Assembly (NCBI RefSeq): GCF_000005505.3
Contig: NC_016134.3
Coordinates: 44,544,650-44,608,649, forward strand
Source: Brachypodium distachyon
Lineage: Eukaryota > Streptophyta > Magnoliopsida > Poales > Poaceae
Reading direction: 5' to 3'
Length of the DNA stretch: 64,000 bases
The position numbers were made by a program, and so were the translations under genes. This document shows positions 38,198-50,017 of the stretch, piece after piece. The notes below the pieces were generated by a model. That model did no database searches. It was not told the origin of the DNA and saw only the letters and a program-made list of their open reading frames with translations. Within the stretch, counting starts at the first letter, position 1. Each line of letters starts with the position of its first letter.

Positions 38198-40396
38198 TCA
38201 GGACGAAGGGGCGTCTGGCTGGTTCTCAGGCCGCGCATCATGAAACGCGGGGATTTCCTTGTATGCTTCGTAGAATCTCGCCAGATGCGGGTATTTCGAC
38301 TGCGGGGGATGTTAATAATAGCTTCTTATATCAGCAGATAGCAGCAGCTAGTACAGGGAGTATTGCTCGAGAGCAATGATTAACTCTGAATGTGGAAAAG
38401 CATTGAACAGCAGATGGCAAGTTACATACCATATCGGTTTGGAATCGTGTTACGCCAGCGTGTATCTGGGGTGCAAGGAACACATCCGCCTGTCCAGGAA
38501 CACAAAATATGCAGGACTAGTCAATAACTTGCAATGAACATTTCAGTAATTTAAGTGCTACTAAGTTAGTGCTAAGTTGATCATCAGTTATCAGAATACT
38601 TGTTTGAGGCCTTGTAACAAAATGCTGAACCACTGTATCAGGAACTTGTCAAGAAATAAAGAGTCTATTGATCTAAAAAAAAATGTACTGCGAGGATAAA
38701 TACGCAGTGTTATTGAGCACAAAGCACAAACCAGTTGGACTTCATCTCCAGTAGCAAATTTGCTGTCACATCCTTCCAGGAGTTTTTCAATTGCTATGTT
38801 GACATAGCCAAAGCATACTAATCAGGTAGTACTACAAGGAAACACCATTTTGTATGGCAAACTACCAATTCTGGCAGCTGTCAGGATAAACGAATTAACA
38901 GTGTGTTTGTAATCATACCTCGAAATCCTTTGTCAATGTAATGACTTACTATCTGAAGGCTCTCATTTGAGCCTAACTTGCCGTCAACTAAACCCTACAT
39001 AAGAATAGCTCATAATAATATATATTTTGCTTTGAGAAAAACAGAATAAATAGGAAACCGAATTCGCGTCCATGAGGACATGAACCCAACTTCCTACTGC
39101 ACTAGTAAGAAATGCTTGAGCACACAATGTTTGCGATCTGCTGCACTAGTATTGAAAAACAAGACAATCTTTCGCCAAAAACAGATGGTGGTAGGGGGAC
39201 TTACAACTACAGCGTAGCACTGAAGCGGTTGAATGCTAGAGCACACAATGTTTGAAATCTGTAGCAAGTAAGAAATTCGTTATATGTATGGAGTTTGTGA
39301 GTTACATTAAGACCCGCATACTGAAATGAGTAAATAACAGAAGAAATTCTCTAAACATGATCTGTTCTTTCATGACTGTATTTAACAGCAAGTGTTAGAT
39401 GCAAATATAACATGAAAAACTTGTTCGGTACTACTTCAGCATCATAAATCAACTACTTCAGCATCATAAATCATCAAACAATAAGAAAAGGTGGATAACA
39501 TTCCATAAAACAAAGACTCTTGATAGAACATTTACCTGCAGATTAAGAGCTTTCTTCTTAAGGTCTTGAGGCAAAAGAGGGTGCTGGGGATATTTGTCCT
39601 CAAGATACTATTTGACAGAAATCAATATATTATTTTATCAATAATGTTATAAGGCTGAATTACAGAAGATCAAAGAAGTGATGGGGAATTAGAACTAACC
39701 AATATGATTGCAAGGGAGTCAGAGACCAAGATGTCGCCATCTTGTAGTGCTGGGACATACTTAATTGGATTGATTTTCTCATAATCTGCAATATTATCAG
39801 AAGCATACAATCAAACTAATTATGAACTACTTTAACACAAAGGGAACTACACTGACATTATAGTTGCAAAGATGAGAAAATAAATTAGGGAATATGGATA
39901 CTTCTAATTCTCCCCCTTGCGTTCACACAAATTGCAGCTATATAAATTAGGACTTCTAAAACATAGAGGATTGGTAAAATGGCTTCTTTGGTGATCAGTC
40001 AATTGTTGGATATGTTGAGAGAGAAAATAAATGTCATAATAACTCAAACATAAAGAGGCAATGGAAAAATTGAATTTTTGCCTTGGTGCTTAATTAATGA
40101 TTATCAGAGCAACAAGAGCAATATCTTACACAAATCTGCTCATTATTAGCTCATGATTACTTATGACAATTGAACAAGATGGTAGTTTTATCCAATATGA
40201 GTGTTTCTATTTTTCTACCAATTATCACACTTATCGATCAGGCAATGAGTTGATTGTAATAAAGGAAGTCTCTTAATGCTAACCTTGATCAGTCCGTGTC
40301 ACAGCCCTGTACTCATAATCCACACCTTTATCATGGAGATAATAGTACAATTAGCTCGAGAAAGTAAATCCAATTTCTTATTTCAAAAGAAAGGTA

Positions 40397-40448
<52 letters not shown>

Positions 40449-40983
40449 GGACAATACAAAGAATGCTTTCAAGCTTTGTGCTTCAACTCCCAGTCTAATT
40501 TTAGCAACTCTAAAACTTCAGATAATTTTCTTCTAACTCACTGTTGGACCGATGTGTATATCCTTGTGGGTTAATCAAGCAGACCATACGCCCTTAAAAG
40601 AATTACAAGCTATCAAGCCGAACAATGGAAGAAGATTTCCAATGTCAGAATGTGACCAACGTTCTTTTCTAGCAGTAGGAACCATTGTTAAGGAATTAAT
40701 TATCTCTCTGCATCACTGTCGTGAAAAGTAATTGTACTCTGTCTTCTTGCTTGTGTTTACATTAGTAAAATCACCCATGGGTACCGTACAAGCAACATCG
40801 ACACGATTCTGTTCCTTTTCGGCGGTACGGGTACATCTTTCCTCCGTGCAGATTCTCCGGAGGTAGGGGCAGAATTGATTGAGCGGGTGGTTTACCTTTG
40901 AGGGCGAGGACGATCCGGACGCGGTAGGAGCAGGAGCTGATCCAGGCGCTGTACAGGACGGGCTTCGCCTCCGCCGCTGCCAT
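38198..40983 (-). CDS. GSTZ: Zeta-class glutathione S-transferase, copy C
   Basis: Nine exons, from 5': 40983-40896, 40325-40284, 39785-39700, 39607-39536, 39258-39205, 38994-38919, 38793-38732, 38489-38430, 38299-38198, in phase to 213 aa. The signature [17 protein letters not shown] is intact. Exon 2 is three bases shorter than in A and B (TRTDQ in place of NPLTDP), and the glutathione-site loop reads VPALQDGD where A and B have VPALVDGD or IPALVDGD. The C-terminal domain has [26 protein letters not shown] and [16 protein letters not shown], and ends ENQPDAPSS. As the most 5' of the three on the coding strand and the most distinct, it is either the oldest split or under different constraint. 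Intron 1 holds an (AAT)n tract, and intron 5 a relic of exon 5. Confidence 0.94.
39109..39137 (-). pseudogene. Relic duplicate of GSTZ exon 5 inside copy C
   Basis: On the minus strand, CAG|ATCGCAAACATTGTGTGCTC followed by AAGCATTTC matches the first ~29 of 54 bases of exon 5 (I-A-N-I-V-C-S-S-I), including the acceptor CAG, and then diverges. It lies in the intron just downstream of the real exon 5 (39258-39205). The Ile-Ala start resembles copy A more than copy C (Ile-Ser), which hints at an old partial duplication or unequal exchange. Confidence 0.65.
40396..40446. repeat. (AAT)n microsatellite, about 16 units
   Basis: An uninterrupted trinucleotide run in the first intron of GSTZ copy C, likely polymorphic in length. 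Confidence 0.95.
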
Positions 40984-42323
40984 GGCAGGCACCTCCGCGG
41001 AAGTAGGATCCCGCCGGAGTCAGCGAGAGCGCGTCGTGGGACGGGCGAGACTGCTGGTGAAGGCCGGGTCCCGGGAGCTGTGCCGGACAAGAATGGAGGG
41101 AGACGGAGACTACAAGGAGGGGTTGGTTGGATGGGGAGAAGACAAGCTCGCTGTGTGCCTGCCTGTGTGTCCGTGACGCATATCCCGAGGCAAACTGAAC
41201 AACGGTCCCGTTGACTCTGCCTACTCACGGGTCTCGTTTAGTCGTTTACCACGGGCTGTTTTGATCGACAGAAATGGAAAAAGATTCTGTACGAAAAAAA
41301 TGCTCCCTTCATTATAATCCACTTCAATTATTTTGGAACGGAGTACTCCAAATATGATTTATGATAATATTACGTCCATTATACTAAAGCTTATTTGATT
41401 AAACACAGGAAAGGAGTTTTAACAAGAGGTGGATGGATTTTTTTTTCATGAATTGTGGTGTAAAGGAACTTTTAGAAGAAAAAAAACCCGTAGAATTCAA
41501 CTCTACAAACCAAACAATCCGTATATAATAGAAAGAAAATCACGAGGATTCAAATCCTTCAAAAAACCTTTGAATCAAAGAGGCCTCGTGACAAGAACGA
41601 ATGGTGGTTCGTTTTCTTTTCGAGTGTGCCGAGTAAGTGGCTGATTTTGATTCTAATAAATCGAGCCGAAAGCTTTCTTCTTCTTTTGTTAATTTAGAAC
41701 AAATCAGTGAAACCTTTTCTTACTGAAATATCCTTGTATTTCCAATAACCACCTTGTTTATGCTCCTAGGTTTACAATTAAATTCATTCAATTCAAACTC
41801 AAATATTGTTCTACAAGGATTTGAATTTGATTCAATGAAATTTGACTATGTAACTTTCCTATTTGGGTGTGGACCAACACTGCCGGTCCAAGAGTCAAAT
41901 TTGTGTCAAAGTATCTAGCCGATAAATAACCAATGCTCCAATCAAAGAACCAGTACTCTAAACAGGAGAAATGTTTTTGAGGTGTTTTTCAGCTTCATGT
42001 GTAAACAGGAGAAATGCTTTTGAGATTGCTAGAAGCACCCAAATCTGAAGCAGAAGCTCAAACAAATAGGACCTAACCCAATTCCGATCCGAGTTGTTTT
42101 AAAAGAATTGGTTCACATTATATCACATCTTATGAAGATTTTTTTTAAAAAAAAAACTTGGTGCCCCTTGAAATTACCGAAATTTGAGAAACCTTTTTCA
42201 GATATCGATGTTTGAAATTCATCAGAATTTTGCCAAAAATATCAAAATTGTGGAAAAAAACATAAATTTGTCCAGCAAATTTTATTTTTTTGAACAATCA
42301 ACGGAACAGTGCAGTTAAATAAA
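40984..42323. other. Intergenic
   Basis: The first ~240 bases are GC-rich and form the GSTZ copy C leader and promoter. The rest is AT-rich with a Tourist-like fragment (about 41390-41585), a Stowaway-like half near 41303-41348, and the 3' UTR of the peroxidase. No gene recognised. Confidence 0.4.
41390..41585. mobile_element. Decayed Tourist-like (PIF/Harbinger) MITE fragment
   Basis: The segment opens with TTTGATTAAACACAGGAAAGG and ends ATTCAAATCCTTCAAAAAAC and CTTTGAATCAAAGAGGCC. This resembles the inverted ends of grass Tourist elements (TTTGATTCAAAGGA ... TCCTTTGAATCAAA). The left end is diverged and I see no clear 3-bp duplication. Confidence 0.45.
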
Positions 42324-43301
42324 CTAATTGACGACCCTGCAGTTCTTCCTGATCTCGCCCTGCTGTCCGGTCTTGACCCCAATGGCCGCCATCTTCACCA
42401 ACGCCTCCGCGAACTTGCCCTCCCACTTCCCAGGGACATACGCGTTATCACGCACCATCTTCTCCGTCGCCGGCGCCGCCAGCAGCGCGGCGTCGGACGG
42501 GAGGAGCACCTTATGCGCCAGCACGTTCCGGTAGTACTGGCTGTCCAGCGCGTTAGGGCTCACCGCGTCCTGCGGCACCAATGGGTTCTGCCCCGGCGCG
42601 CACTGCTTCTTCAGCACAGCAGCCAGGCCGGCGTCCATGTCGGACCTCCCGGGGCCCTCGAGGCGGCCGCCGGGCACGAAGGAGGAGCAGTGGGAGGCGC
42701 CGACGGAGTGCGCGCCGGAGAGCACCACCATGTCCTCCTCCCCCAGCCCCTTCGCCGCGAAGTTGGAGACGAGCTGCGCGAGATTCGCCGACGCCGGCGG
42801 CAGGTCCCGGGCGGCCTCGTCGGATCTGGACACACGCCCGTCGAGCCGCCCCCCCGGCATGTCGGCTTTCACCCTGAGCCCGCTGAGGAAGTAGGCGGCG
42901 TCGCGGGCGGCGAAGGCGACGACGTCGGCGCAGGAGACGACGCCCGGGCAGGCGCGCTCCACGGCGGCCTTGGCGGCGTCGACGGCCTCGAAGCCACGGA
43001 GGCTGCGGAAGTTGGGCGCGCTCAGCTTCTCCGGCTGCGGGTTGGACGGGGAAGGGTCGAGGAGCACGGAGCCGTCGCAGCCCTGGACGAAGCAGTCGTG
43101 GAAGAGGAGCCGGATGAGCCCCGCGCCGACGCCGGCGTCCTTGTAGACGGAGCTCTTCACGGAGTCTCTCACGATGGCCTCCGCGTTGGGGCAGGTCTTC
43201 TTGTAGTGGCCCACGTTCGGGCCATGGCTGCCATGGCACGTTGAGGACAAGAGCAATAAGCAGGTCAGCGCCACGGAAAGCTTAACAAAAGATGAAGCCA
43301 T
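42324..43301 (-). CDS. Class III secretory peroxidase, intronless
   Basis: One exon, 325 aa. Signal peptide MASSFVKLSVALTCLLLLSS (cleavage probably near CHGS). The mature enzyme has the distal haem site RLLFHDCFVQGCDGSVLL (Arg and His catalytic, Ca2+ ligands in DGSV), then ACPGVVSCADVVAFAARD, the substrate-site Pro in ADMPGGRLDGR, and the proximal haem His in DMVVLSGAHSVGASHC. The C-terminal KMAAIGVKTGQQGEIRKNC follows. Eight cysteines in the mature chain match the four conserved disulfides. These apoplastic haem enzymes use hydrogen peroxide to oxidise phenolics (lignin, suberin, wall cross-linking). Length is typical. Many members have 1-3 introns, so the intronless form is a lineage feature or an old retrocopy. 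No A tail is evident. Confidence 0.96.
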   Translation of the reverse strand: MASSFVKLSVALTCLLLLSSTCHGSHGPNVGHYKKTCPNAEAIVRDSVKSSVYKDAGVGAGLIRLLFHDCFVQGCDGSVLLDPSPSNPQPEKLSAPNFRSLRGFEAVDAAKAAVERACPGVVSCADVVAFAARDAAYFLSGLRVKADMPGGRLDGRVSRSDEAARDLPPASANLAQLVSNFAAKGLGEEDMVVLSGAHSVGASHCSSFVPGGRLEGPGRSDMDAGLAAVLKKQCAPGQNPLVPQDAVSPNALDSQYYRNVLAHKVLLPSDAALLAAPATEKMVRDNAYVPGKWEGKFAEALVKMAAIGVKTGQQGEIRKNCRVVN

Positions 43302-43360
43302 TCTTCTTACTGTAGTACGAGCGGATGAATGAAATGTGGGTTTGCAGCAGGGATGTCCAT

Positions 43361-43366
43361 TTTATA
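43361..43366 (-). promoter_or_regulatory. TATA box of the peroxidase gene
   Basis: TATAAA on the minus strand about 60 bases upstream of the ATG. The position fits a short-leader TATA promoter. Confidence 0.55.
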
Positions 43367-44330
43367 TTGTTCATGGGGATGACCGGATGACTTGATAAGA
43401 TGATAACTTCAAAAATTCTTGGTAACATGGTTTATTATTTGTTGATGATTATTGATATGCATATAATGCTATTCATCCTACATGACTCTTTTAATGTATT
43501 CCAGCTAACCGTATTAACACAAAGTATTATTTAATCCTGATCATCAATTGATCCAACGATATCAGGGCGATATATATAAAATGTCATTTATTGGCCCGTT
43601 TTTAGAAATAGAAGTTTTTTCAATGGATATTAATCATTTCTAGTATGCAAAGATATTTCATATGGAGTATATTACTCCCTTCATTCTGAAATATAAGATG
43701 TTCTAGTTTTGTCACGAGTCATAAAGTTTGACCAAGTTTATAGAATAATCTACCAATATTTGCAACTCTAAAATAGTTTTATAGGTCCTTTCATGATATA
43801 TATTTTCATAGTTTACTTATTTAGTATTGTAAATATAAGTACATTTTTCAATAATGTTGGTCAAATTTTAGAAATGGAAATATATGAGTGACACAACAAT
43901 GCAAAATCAGAGGGCAAGTCAAATCGACTAAGTAGGAGAGCTCACATCATATTGAATTGACCGGCCGAAGAGTTGATTCGCGACACCGAGTGGAAGCTTC
44001 ATGCTTGATGCGGGGGCAAGAAACGAAGAGGAAGCGCGGACGGAGATGACCAGTAGACTAGGCGACGAAGCAGAGTCGGCAAGTGGCGGCGGCGGCGGAC
44101 TAGGTTCCGCCGGAGAAGATGCAAAATCAGGGTGAAATGAGAAAGGAGAGAGAGGCTGACGGGCCGGGGGGAGGGGGGTGTCATATGGCTTACTTCGACA
44201 ACGTGGCATGTCACCTCAGCAGTCAAATCCATCCACCTTTCCCACAACAAAACAACCAAAGAGGGGATCGGGTGCACGGTTTCGAAAGTACGAGGGAGTT
44301 AAATCGCCGGTTACAAAGTTTAGGGTGTCT

Positions 44331-44555
44331 TTCGAACTTTTTTTTATCAGGTAAAGCATTTCATTCATCAAATAATGGTTACATCATTGAGAAGTAAGGG
44401 GATAATAGGGGTAGGAGGATCATCAAACCAAAATTGTTCAGGCATAAGAGCATCCTGAATTTGCCTCCATATGGCAATACTCGAAGCCAATCTTTGCAAA
44501 ATCCCAGGCAAGGAGAAGACATTCATCAATCACCGCCGCAACAGTTCCCCTGGAC
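44331..44555 (-). mobile_element. 5'-truncated LINE fragment with 15-bp target duplication
   Basis: A 225-bp insertion starting near a T run (complement of the A tail), flanked by perfect copies of AAGTTTAGGGTGTCT (44316-44330 and 44556-44570). The complement of its body resembles the 3' part of a plant LINE. Only a fragment of coding sequence could remain. Confidence 0.7.
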
Positions 44556-45125
44556 AAGTTTAGGGTGTCTTGGGGTAAAACGGACTTATATTTTGTAGTG
44601 GTGAGAGTAGTAAAAGCGACACCAACTTTTATTTTTTCATAACACATGAATTATATTACATGGATTAAATTATACATATTGCTATACATGTTCCGATATT
44701 TCCAAATTAGCATCCTATTTTTTGTTTCAAAAATAATTATTGTAAGTAATGTGTTAATAATAAGATTAAAGCATGTCTACAAGCTTGGCATATTTCCAAA
44801 CAATTTCAGAGGTGATGCACACATACATACAAAATTTGGTCAAATATAATGAAACAGTTCCATGGCAAACAGTTCCGTAACAACTTCGTGCAATAGAAAA
44901 TCCAGCTTAGCAAATGCGTGTGACCAAAGGTCGCACTTGGGAAGTCGGAAAACCATCTCTAATAATTTTGTAACAGGTACGCTACGCGCCAAAGGATAAA
45001 ACATGCTCCACCTGTAAACCACCAATTTGAAGTAACTTGAGGAATTGCCATGAAGATTCAAGGGAGCCCAGAGACACTCAGTATGCACAGCACACCAATA
45101 TTCATTAGTATTCAGTATAAAATCA

Positions 45126-47470
45126 TCACCCCGTGTTATTCTGGAAAGACATGGAGTATGAGCCTGTGTTTGGATCTTTAACAGCTTTGAAATTATCGAC
45201 GCTCATCCCAAAGCGCCCAAGCACAGAGTTCCCCAAGTCCTTCAGCTTTGCTGCAGCAGATAAAGTGGGCCCATAAAATCAGACGAGGAAAAAGGTATGT
45301 ATGTTAAGAAGGAACACAAGCATCAGGATGCAGAGCAGACTGCAGAGTGACATGAACAGGATATTTCAAATAATTCTTACATTCAGCGGTCGTATGGGCA
45401 ACATAAAACACAGTGGAACAGTACTAAATGATCTAAATCATTGAGTCATATACTACACCCGAAGGACAATTTATCACTGATTGTGCAGATAATTCAGTTG
45501 CCTTGGTCTCCAGTTCAAAGTAACATGATTTTGGATGCAGAAAAATTCACTCAGAAATGGACACAGGTTGGACGCAAACAAATTTACTCAGACATGGACA
45601 AAGGTGTCTGAGTTATACGATGCTTACAGCCGCGAGTTAGAGTACAATTGAATGCAGGTTATGTTGTTTCAAATATTTGAGAACAAGAGATAGAAAATTA
45701 CCTATCATCTCTTCCTTCATCTTTTCCCTTTTCTCAGCAGCAAGTGGCTCAAGTCGGAACAGCGATCTCTTAGCTTGTTCATTTGAAGGATCTAGTTCAA
45801 TGACTTTTCTCATATCTATGAAGCCAAACAAATAGATAATACTCAGCGCAAGCGAAAATTCAAGAGTGACATCAAAACTAACGTTCATGTGCAATGCAAT
45901 CGAAATGACGTTCTAAAAATAGAATGAAGAGAGAATCTAACCAGCAATAGCTTCATCATAGTGTTCAAGCTTTTCATGTGCTTCTCCCCTCCGGAGCAAG
46001 GCTTTCAAGTATGAAGGATTCAGATCAAGTGCTTTTGTGCATTCTTTGATTGTTTCTTCATACTTGCCCTAAATTACACGAAGTCAATACTAAGATTTGC
46101 TGCAATACTAAGTTCATGCAGCATAATGGTTCACACTTTTTTTTAGTAACTTACCAACTTCAAGAAGCATACAGCACGATTCGAATAGCATGCAGAGCAT
46201 ATATCTTCAGCAGATTCCATCTCAGCAGCAATTTGCAACGCAATCTCATATTGTGATAATGCATCCCCAAATTGTCCAGCAGCAAAAAGCTTGTTTCCTT
46301 CTGTTTTTGCATCATTTGCTTGGATTCTAGTTTTCTACAGCATGTAAAAAAGGGGAATCATAGACTAGAAAATGAACAAGTCTCTCCAACAGGAGATAAG
46401 AATATCTGATCCCAATCTAACAATATTCAACAATATAATCATATCCAAGATTCCAAACACTAGCATTCACAAGGCTATTAAAAGTTGGTGAATCCAATTG
46501 CTGATAGAATGTATTGGAAGTTATTACCAGTTCAATGGTAACCTATCAAAACAAAAGGAACATGTTGTTTACTCACCTGGTTCTGCGTTTCGTACAAGTC
46601 AGAAGGTGTATCTTGCAGAATATATATTTAAAAGTAACATGGCGAGTAAATTCAGAAGAACAATTTATATATAGCATCTACACCAGCATATCACCCAATA
46701 AATCCTTGGGCATCACCGTTGTGTGTATCTCACAAACATGCATAATTATCTTATGTTCAACTAGCCTGTGTTGAGTTCAGTTCAATCCCTCTATTGCCAT
46801 GTTATATAACCACACAACCAATTACTTACCTAACAAAAAGAATCTGATTAGCCAAATCATAAAACATAGCACATCACATTACAAATTTATATAATATTTT
46901 CTAGTCAGACATCCAGCCATGGATACTTTCTTAGAATGAGGAGCATTAGAACTCTACCAATAGAGAACCAAATTAACAAGCTGAGCATCCCAACAAATAA
47001 TACGGAAATGAAGTACTACTTATAGGCATGCTTTAATTATACTTGCATAATACTCTGGCTGTTCAGAGTCTTAAGAACGCTAAACTGGGAAAATGAAGAA
47101 TGGTTGATCACTATCTACAACGAAACTTACCCCTAATCAACCATTCTAGCAGTATTAATACTTGTCTGCTCGTGCGACGAGGGCACCACGAAGTGAGACT
47201 ATAGGCGTGTCCTAATGCAAGCATCCGCAACAGAATCGATCCCAAACTTGAGCGCAGCAAATGGCAGGCAAATCAACGGGATGGAAGGCTCGGGCATACC
47301 TCCCGCATCTGCTCGTCAGTGAGCGCGTCCTCGAAGGAATCCTCTGGCCCCTCCGCCCTTGCCGCCTCGACGCCGACTGGGAACTCCGACGCCGGCGCCG
47401 GCGCCGGCGCCGGCGGGGACGAGGGGCGCGGCGTCTCCTCGGCCTCGGGCTCCGGCTCGATCACCACCAT
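45126..47470 (-). CDS. Tetratricopeptide repeat protein, TTC1-like
   Basis: Five exons, from 5': 47470-47300, 46334-46155, 46068-45942, 45815-45702, 45250-45126, in phase to 238 aa. The N-terminus is acidic and Pro/Ala-rich (about 1-57, with four P-A dipeptides). Three TPR units follow: KTEGNKLFAAGQFGDALSQY (from ~67), then ICSACYSNRAVCFLKLGKY, then LDLNPSYLKALLRRGEAHEK with EHYDEAIADMRKVIELDPSN. After these come LFRLEPLAAEKREKMKEEMI and a C-terminal tail KLKDLGNSVLGRFGMSVDNF. The tail after the TPRs is the part shared with TTC1, an Hsp90/Hsp70- and Ras-interacting adaptor in animals. The plant role is unknown. A protein-protein scaffold with no enzymatic motif. Confidence 0.88.
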
Positions 47471-48368
47471 CTCCTCTTCTCGATGCAAGGAATGATTCGT
47501 CTGTCAACCCTTCTGATCGCCGGCGGATGCCCGTAGCTGCCAATCGGGACGCCCGCGAACTCTGTGGAGGACGGTTAGAGGAGAAGGCCACGCAGAGGGT
47601 GAGAGGAGGCGGAGACGGAGACTTCCGGACGCTTCGAGACTACTCCGATGGGGGCGAGCGGGGCTGCCGGATCCGATGGAATCCGCGGCGGCGGCGGAGG
47701 TTTTGGGCCTTTTGGGTAAGAGGCCAGACAAGATGGCCGATGGGTTCGGCCCAATAGATCAAATGGGCCCGTTTTGGATCAAATATTTATATTATTATTA
47801 TTATTTATATTTTACTCTGAAAACAGTTGGGTACACAGAAAAGAAACATGCTATAAACATTCATAATGGTCAACAAGATCTATAAATTAGAACCGTGAAC
47901 AAGAACATAACTTCTTCTTTTTTGGCCGAAGCATGACTAAATTTGTTGGTTTCCGTTTCTTCAGAGCTATGGTTTGAATTTATAATTGAAACCAGAAGTT
48001 TAAAGCGGTGCCACAGGGCTGAGCATGTATTCTCAGGTGAAAAAAACAACGTTCTATAAAATTAGCCTTTTTTGTCCAAGACTCAAAAAAATACTGTTTT
48101 TTCATGCAAAGTCTACATAGTACATACAAAGGGCACAGGAGTGTATATCTGTAAAAGAAAAAGAAAAACCCCTCACGCTCTTTGGTGGCATATCGGCACA
48201 CCGTAGACCTCGAAGCTTTCAAGGAGAAGAGAAAAGAAAGCACCAGTGCCTCTGCCACTCTCACTCAGCTGACAGTCACTCCCATGGCATTTGCACCTCC
48301 GCTCTTATCTGCTCTCATCATCTCCTCTTGACCAATTCACAGACAAACCAACCGCGGCCGAGAGACCC
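47471..48368. other. Divergent intergenic region (shared promoter space)
   Basis: It lies between the start of the TPR gene (-) and the start of the TBL gene (+), so it holds both promoters. 47471-47700 is GC-rich with the TPR leader. No gene recognised. Confidence 0.5.
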
Positions 48369-50017
48369 ATGCACGCAAGACACGCGCTCGCCTCCTCCGT
48401 GTTGCCCGCCCTCCTCCTCCTCACGCTCCTCATCTCCATCGCCGTCACACTGCTCGTGCCGTCGTCTCCGTCGCGCCGGCGGCTCCCGTTCTTCCGCACT
48501 GCCGATCCGGCTCCGGCACCGCAACTGGTTGCAGACGACGCCAGCGGCGGCACCGCCCGCGCCGGAGGCTGCGACTACTCCGACGGGGAATGGGTGAGGG
48601 ACGACCCCGCCACGACGGCGGCAGCCTACGGCGAGGACTGCCCGTTCCTGGACCCGGGGTTCCGGTGCGCCTCCAACGGCCGCAAAGACACGTCCTTCCG
48701 CCACTGGCGCTGGCAGCCGCGCGGGGGCAGTAGCTGCCGTCTCCCCAAGTAGAGATCTAATTACAGGCCTGTCTCGATCGATCTCAAATTAATGGTTTTT
48801 TTTATATAAACGCGTATGTTTGATGCATGTAAAGGTTTAATGGGAGCGAGATGCTGGAGAGGAGCCGGAACGGGCGGATCGTGTTCGCGGGGGACTCCAT
48901 CGGCCGGAACCAGTGGGAGTCCATGCTCTGCATGCTTGCCAGTGCCGTGCCGCCGGACGCCGCCAATGGGACGACGTCGAGGAGGATCTACGAGCGGTCC
49001 GGGAAGCCCCTGAGCCGGCACAGGGGCTACCTCTCCATGGTCTTCGCCGACTACAACCTCTCCGTCGAGTACTACCGCGCCCCTTTCCTCGTCCTCCTCG
49101 ACCGCTTCGACAACAGCAGCAATAGCACTGTCAGGGCCAGGGGCGCCGTCCGGCTCGACGCGCTGCCGCGGCACGCCGCGCGCTGGGCCGGCGCCGACGT
49201 CATCGTCCTCAACACCGGCCACTGGTGGAACCCCCACAAGACCATCAAATCGTACGCAATTACCTACGTGCTACTCCTCCGATCCATAAAAAAATGTTGT
49301 TCACCTGGTACAAAATTCGTACTAAGTACTAATGTAATACAGAATGGCCGACATTTTTTATGGACCGGAGCGAGTATAAATTAAGCTCCTCCTTAATTGA
49401 CATGAAAAGATCAAGCTGCTTCATCATCGACCGATCGGCCCCATGCATATATGCTTTTCTTAATTTGCAGGGGGAATTATTTCATGGTGGGGGATCGGTT
49501 CAACGTGACGACGGACGTCGGGGAGGCGTTCAAGCTATCCATGGAGACGGTGAAGCGCTGGGCGGGCACCACGGCGCGGCTCGCCAACCCAAACGGCCAC
49601 GTCTTCTTCAGGAGCTTCTCTCCTTCGCACTACGGCGGCGGCGGCATTAACGGGACGACGAACAAGACGTGGGACACGGGCGGCTCGTGCGCCGGCCACC
49701 GGGACCCAGCTGCGTCGTCCAATGGCGGCGGCGAGAGTGACCGGTCGTCGTGGATGATGGAGGCCATGGGTGTGTCGAGCGGGACGAAGGAGAAGAAGGG
49801 TGACATTGTGCTGTTGAACGTGACGTACATGACGGGGCTGAGGAGGGACGGGCACCCGTCGCGGCACCGGGAGCCCGGGACGCCGCCGGGGGCGCCCGAG
49901 GACTGCAGCCACTGGTGCCTGCCCGGCGTGCCCGACGCATGGAACCAGCTGCTGTACGCGCAGCTCCTCTCCATGGGGTACGATGCCAGGAAGAAGAGGT
50001 CCAACAAGAGCACGTAG
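48369..50017 (+). CDS. Trichome birefringence-like (TBL) polysaccharide O-acetyltransferase
   Basis: Three exons: 48369-48748, 48835-49251, 49471-50017, in phase to 447 aa. It is a type II membrane protein: short N-terminus, then LPALLLLTLLISIAVTLLV as a Golgi anchor. The TBL domain begins GGCDYSDGEWVRD and contains CPFLDPGFRC and the W-R-W-Q-P motif. The PC-esterase domain has the GDS motif in VFAGDSIGRNQW and the DxxH motif in EDCSHWCLPGVPDAWN, giving the catalytic Ser, Asp and His. Family members acetylate xylan, mannan, xyloglucan or pectin in the Golgi; which substrate cannot be read here. The third exon has a Gly/Ser-rich low-complexity insert (about residues 325-355). The start is the first ATG before the anchor. 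A Stowaway MITE lies in intron 2. Confidence 0.93.
49274..49374. mobile_element. Stowaway MITE in a TBL intron
   Basis: A 101-bp element, CTCCTCCGATCCATAAAAAA ... TTTTTTATGGACCGGAGCGAG, flanked by TA. Confidence 0.8.

Larger units (their letters stand above)
43302..45125. other. Intergenic
   Basis: It contains the peroxidase promoter, a Stowaway-like left end at about 43676 (CTCCCTTCATTCTGAAATAT) without a clear right end, a GC-rich patch at 43960-44190 with unsupported open frames, a truncated LINE (44331-44555) and the 3' UTR of the TPR gene. Confidence 0.4.

Noticed and set aside
42309..43244. 311-codon open frame on the plus strand opposite the peroxidase
   Set aside because: It is the antisense shadow of a GC-rich intronless peroxidase, His/Arg/Val-rich with no domain.
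44840..45088. 82-codon minus-strand frame downstream of the TPR gene
   Set aside because: Lies in the probable 3' UTR; no domain recognised.
46579..46613. Possible 35-nt microexon in the first intron of the TPR gene (ends CAG before GTGAGT)
   Set aside because: Including it would break the reading phase between exons 1 and 2, which already join cleanly and give the expected sequence.
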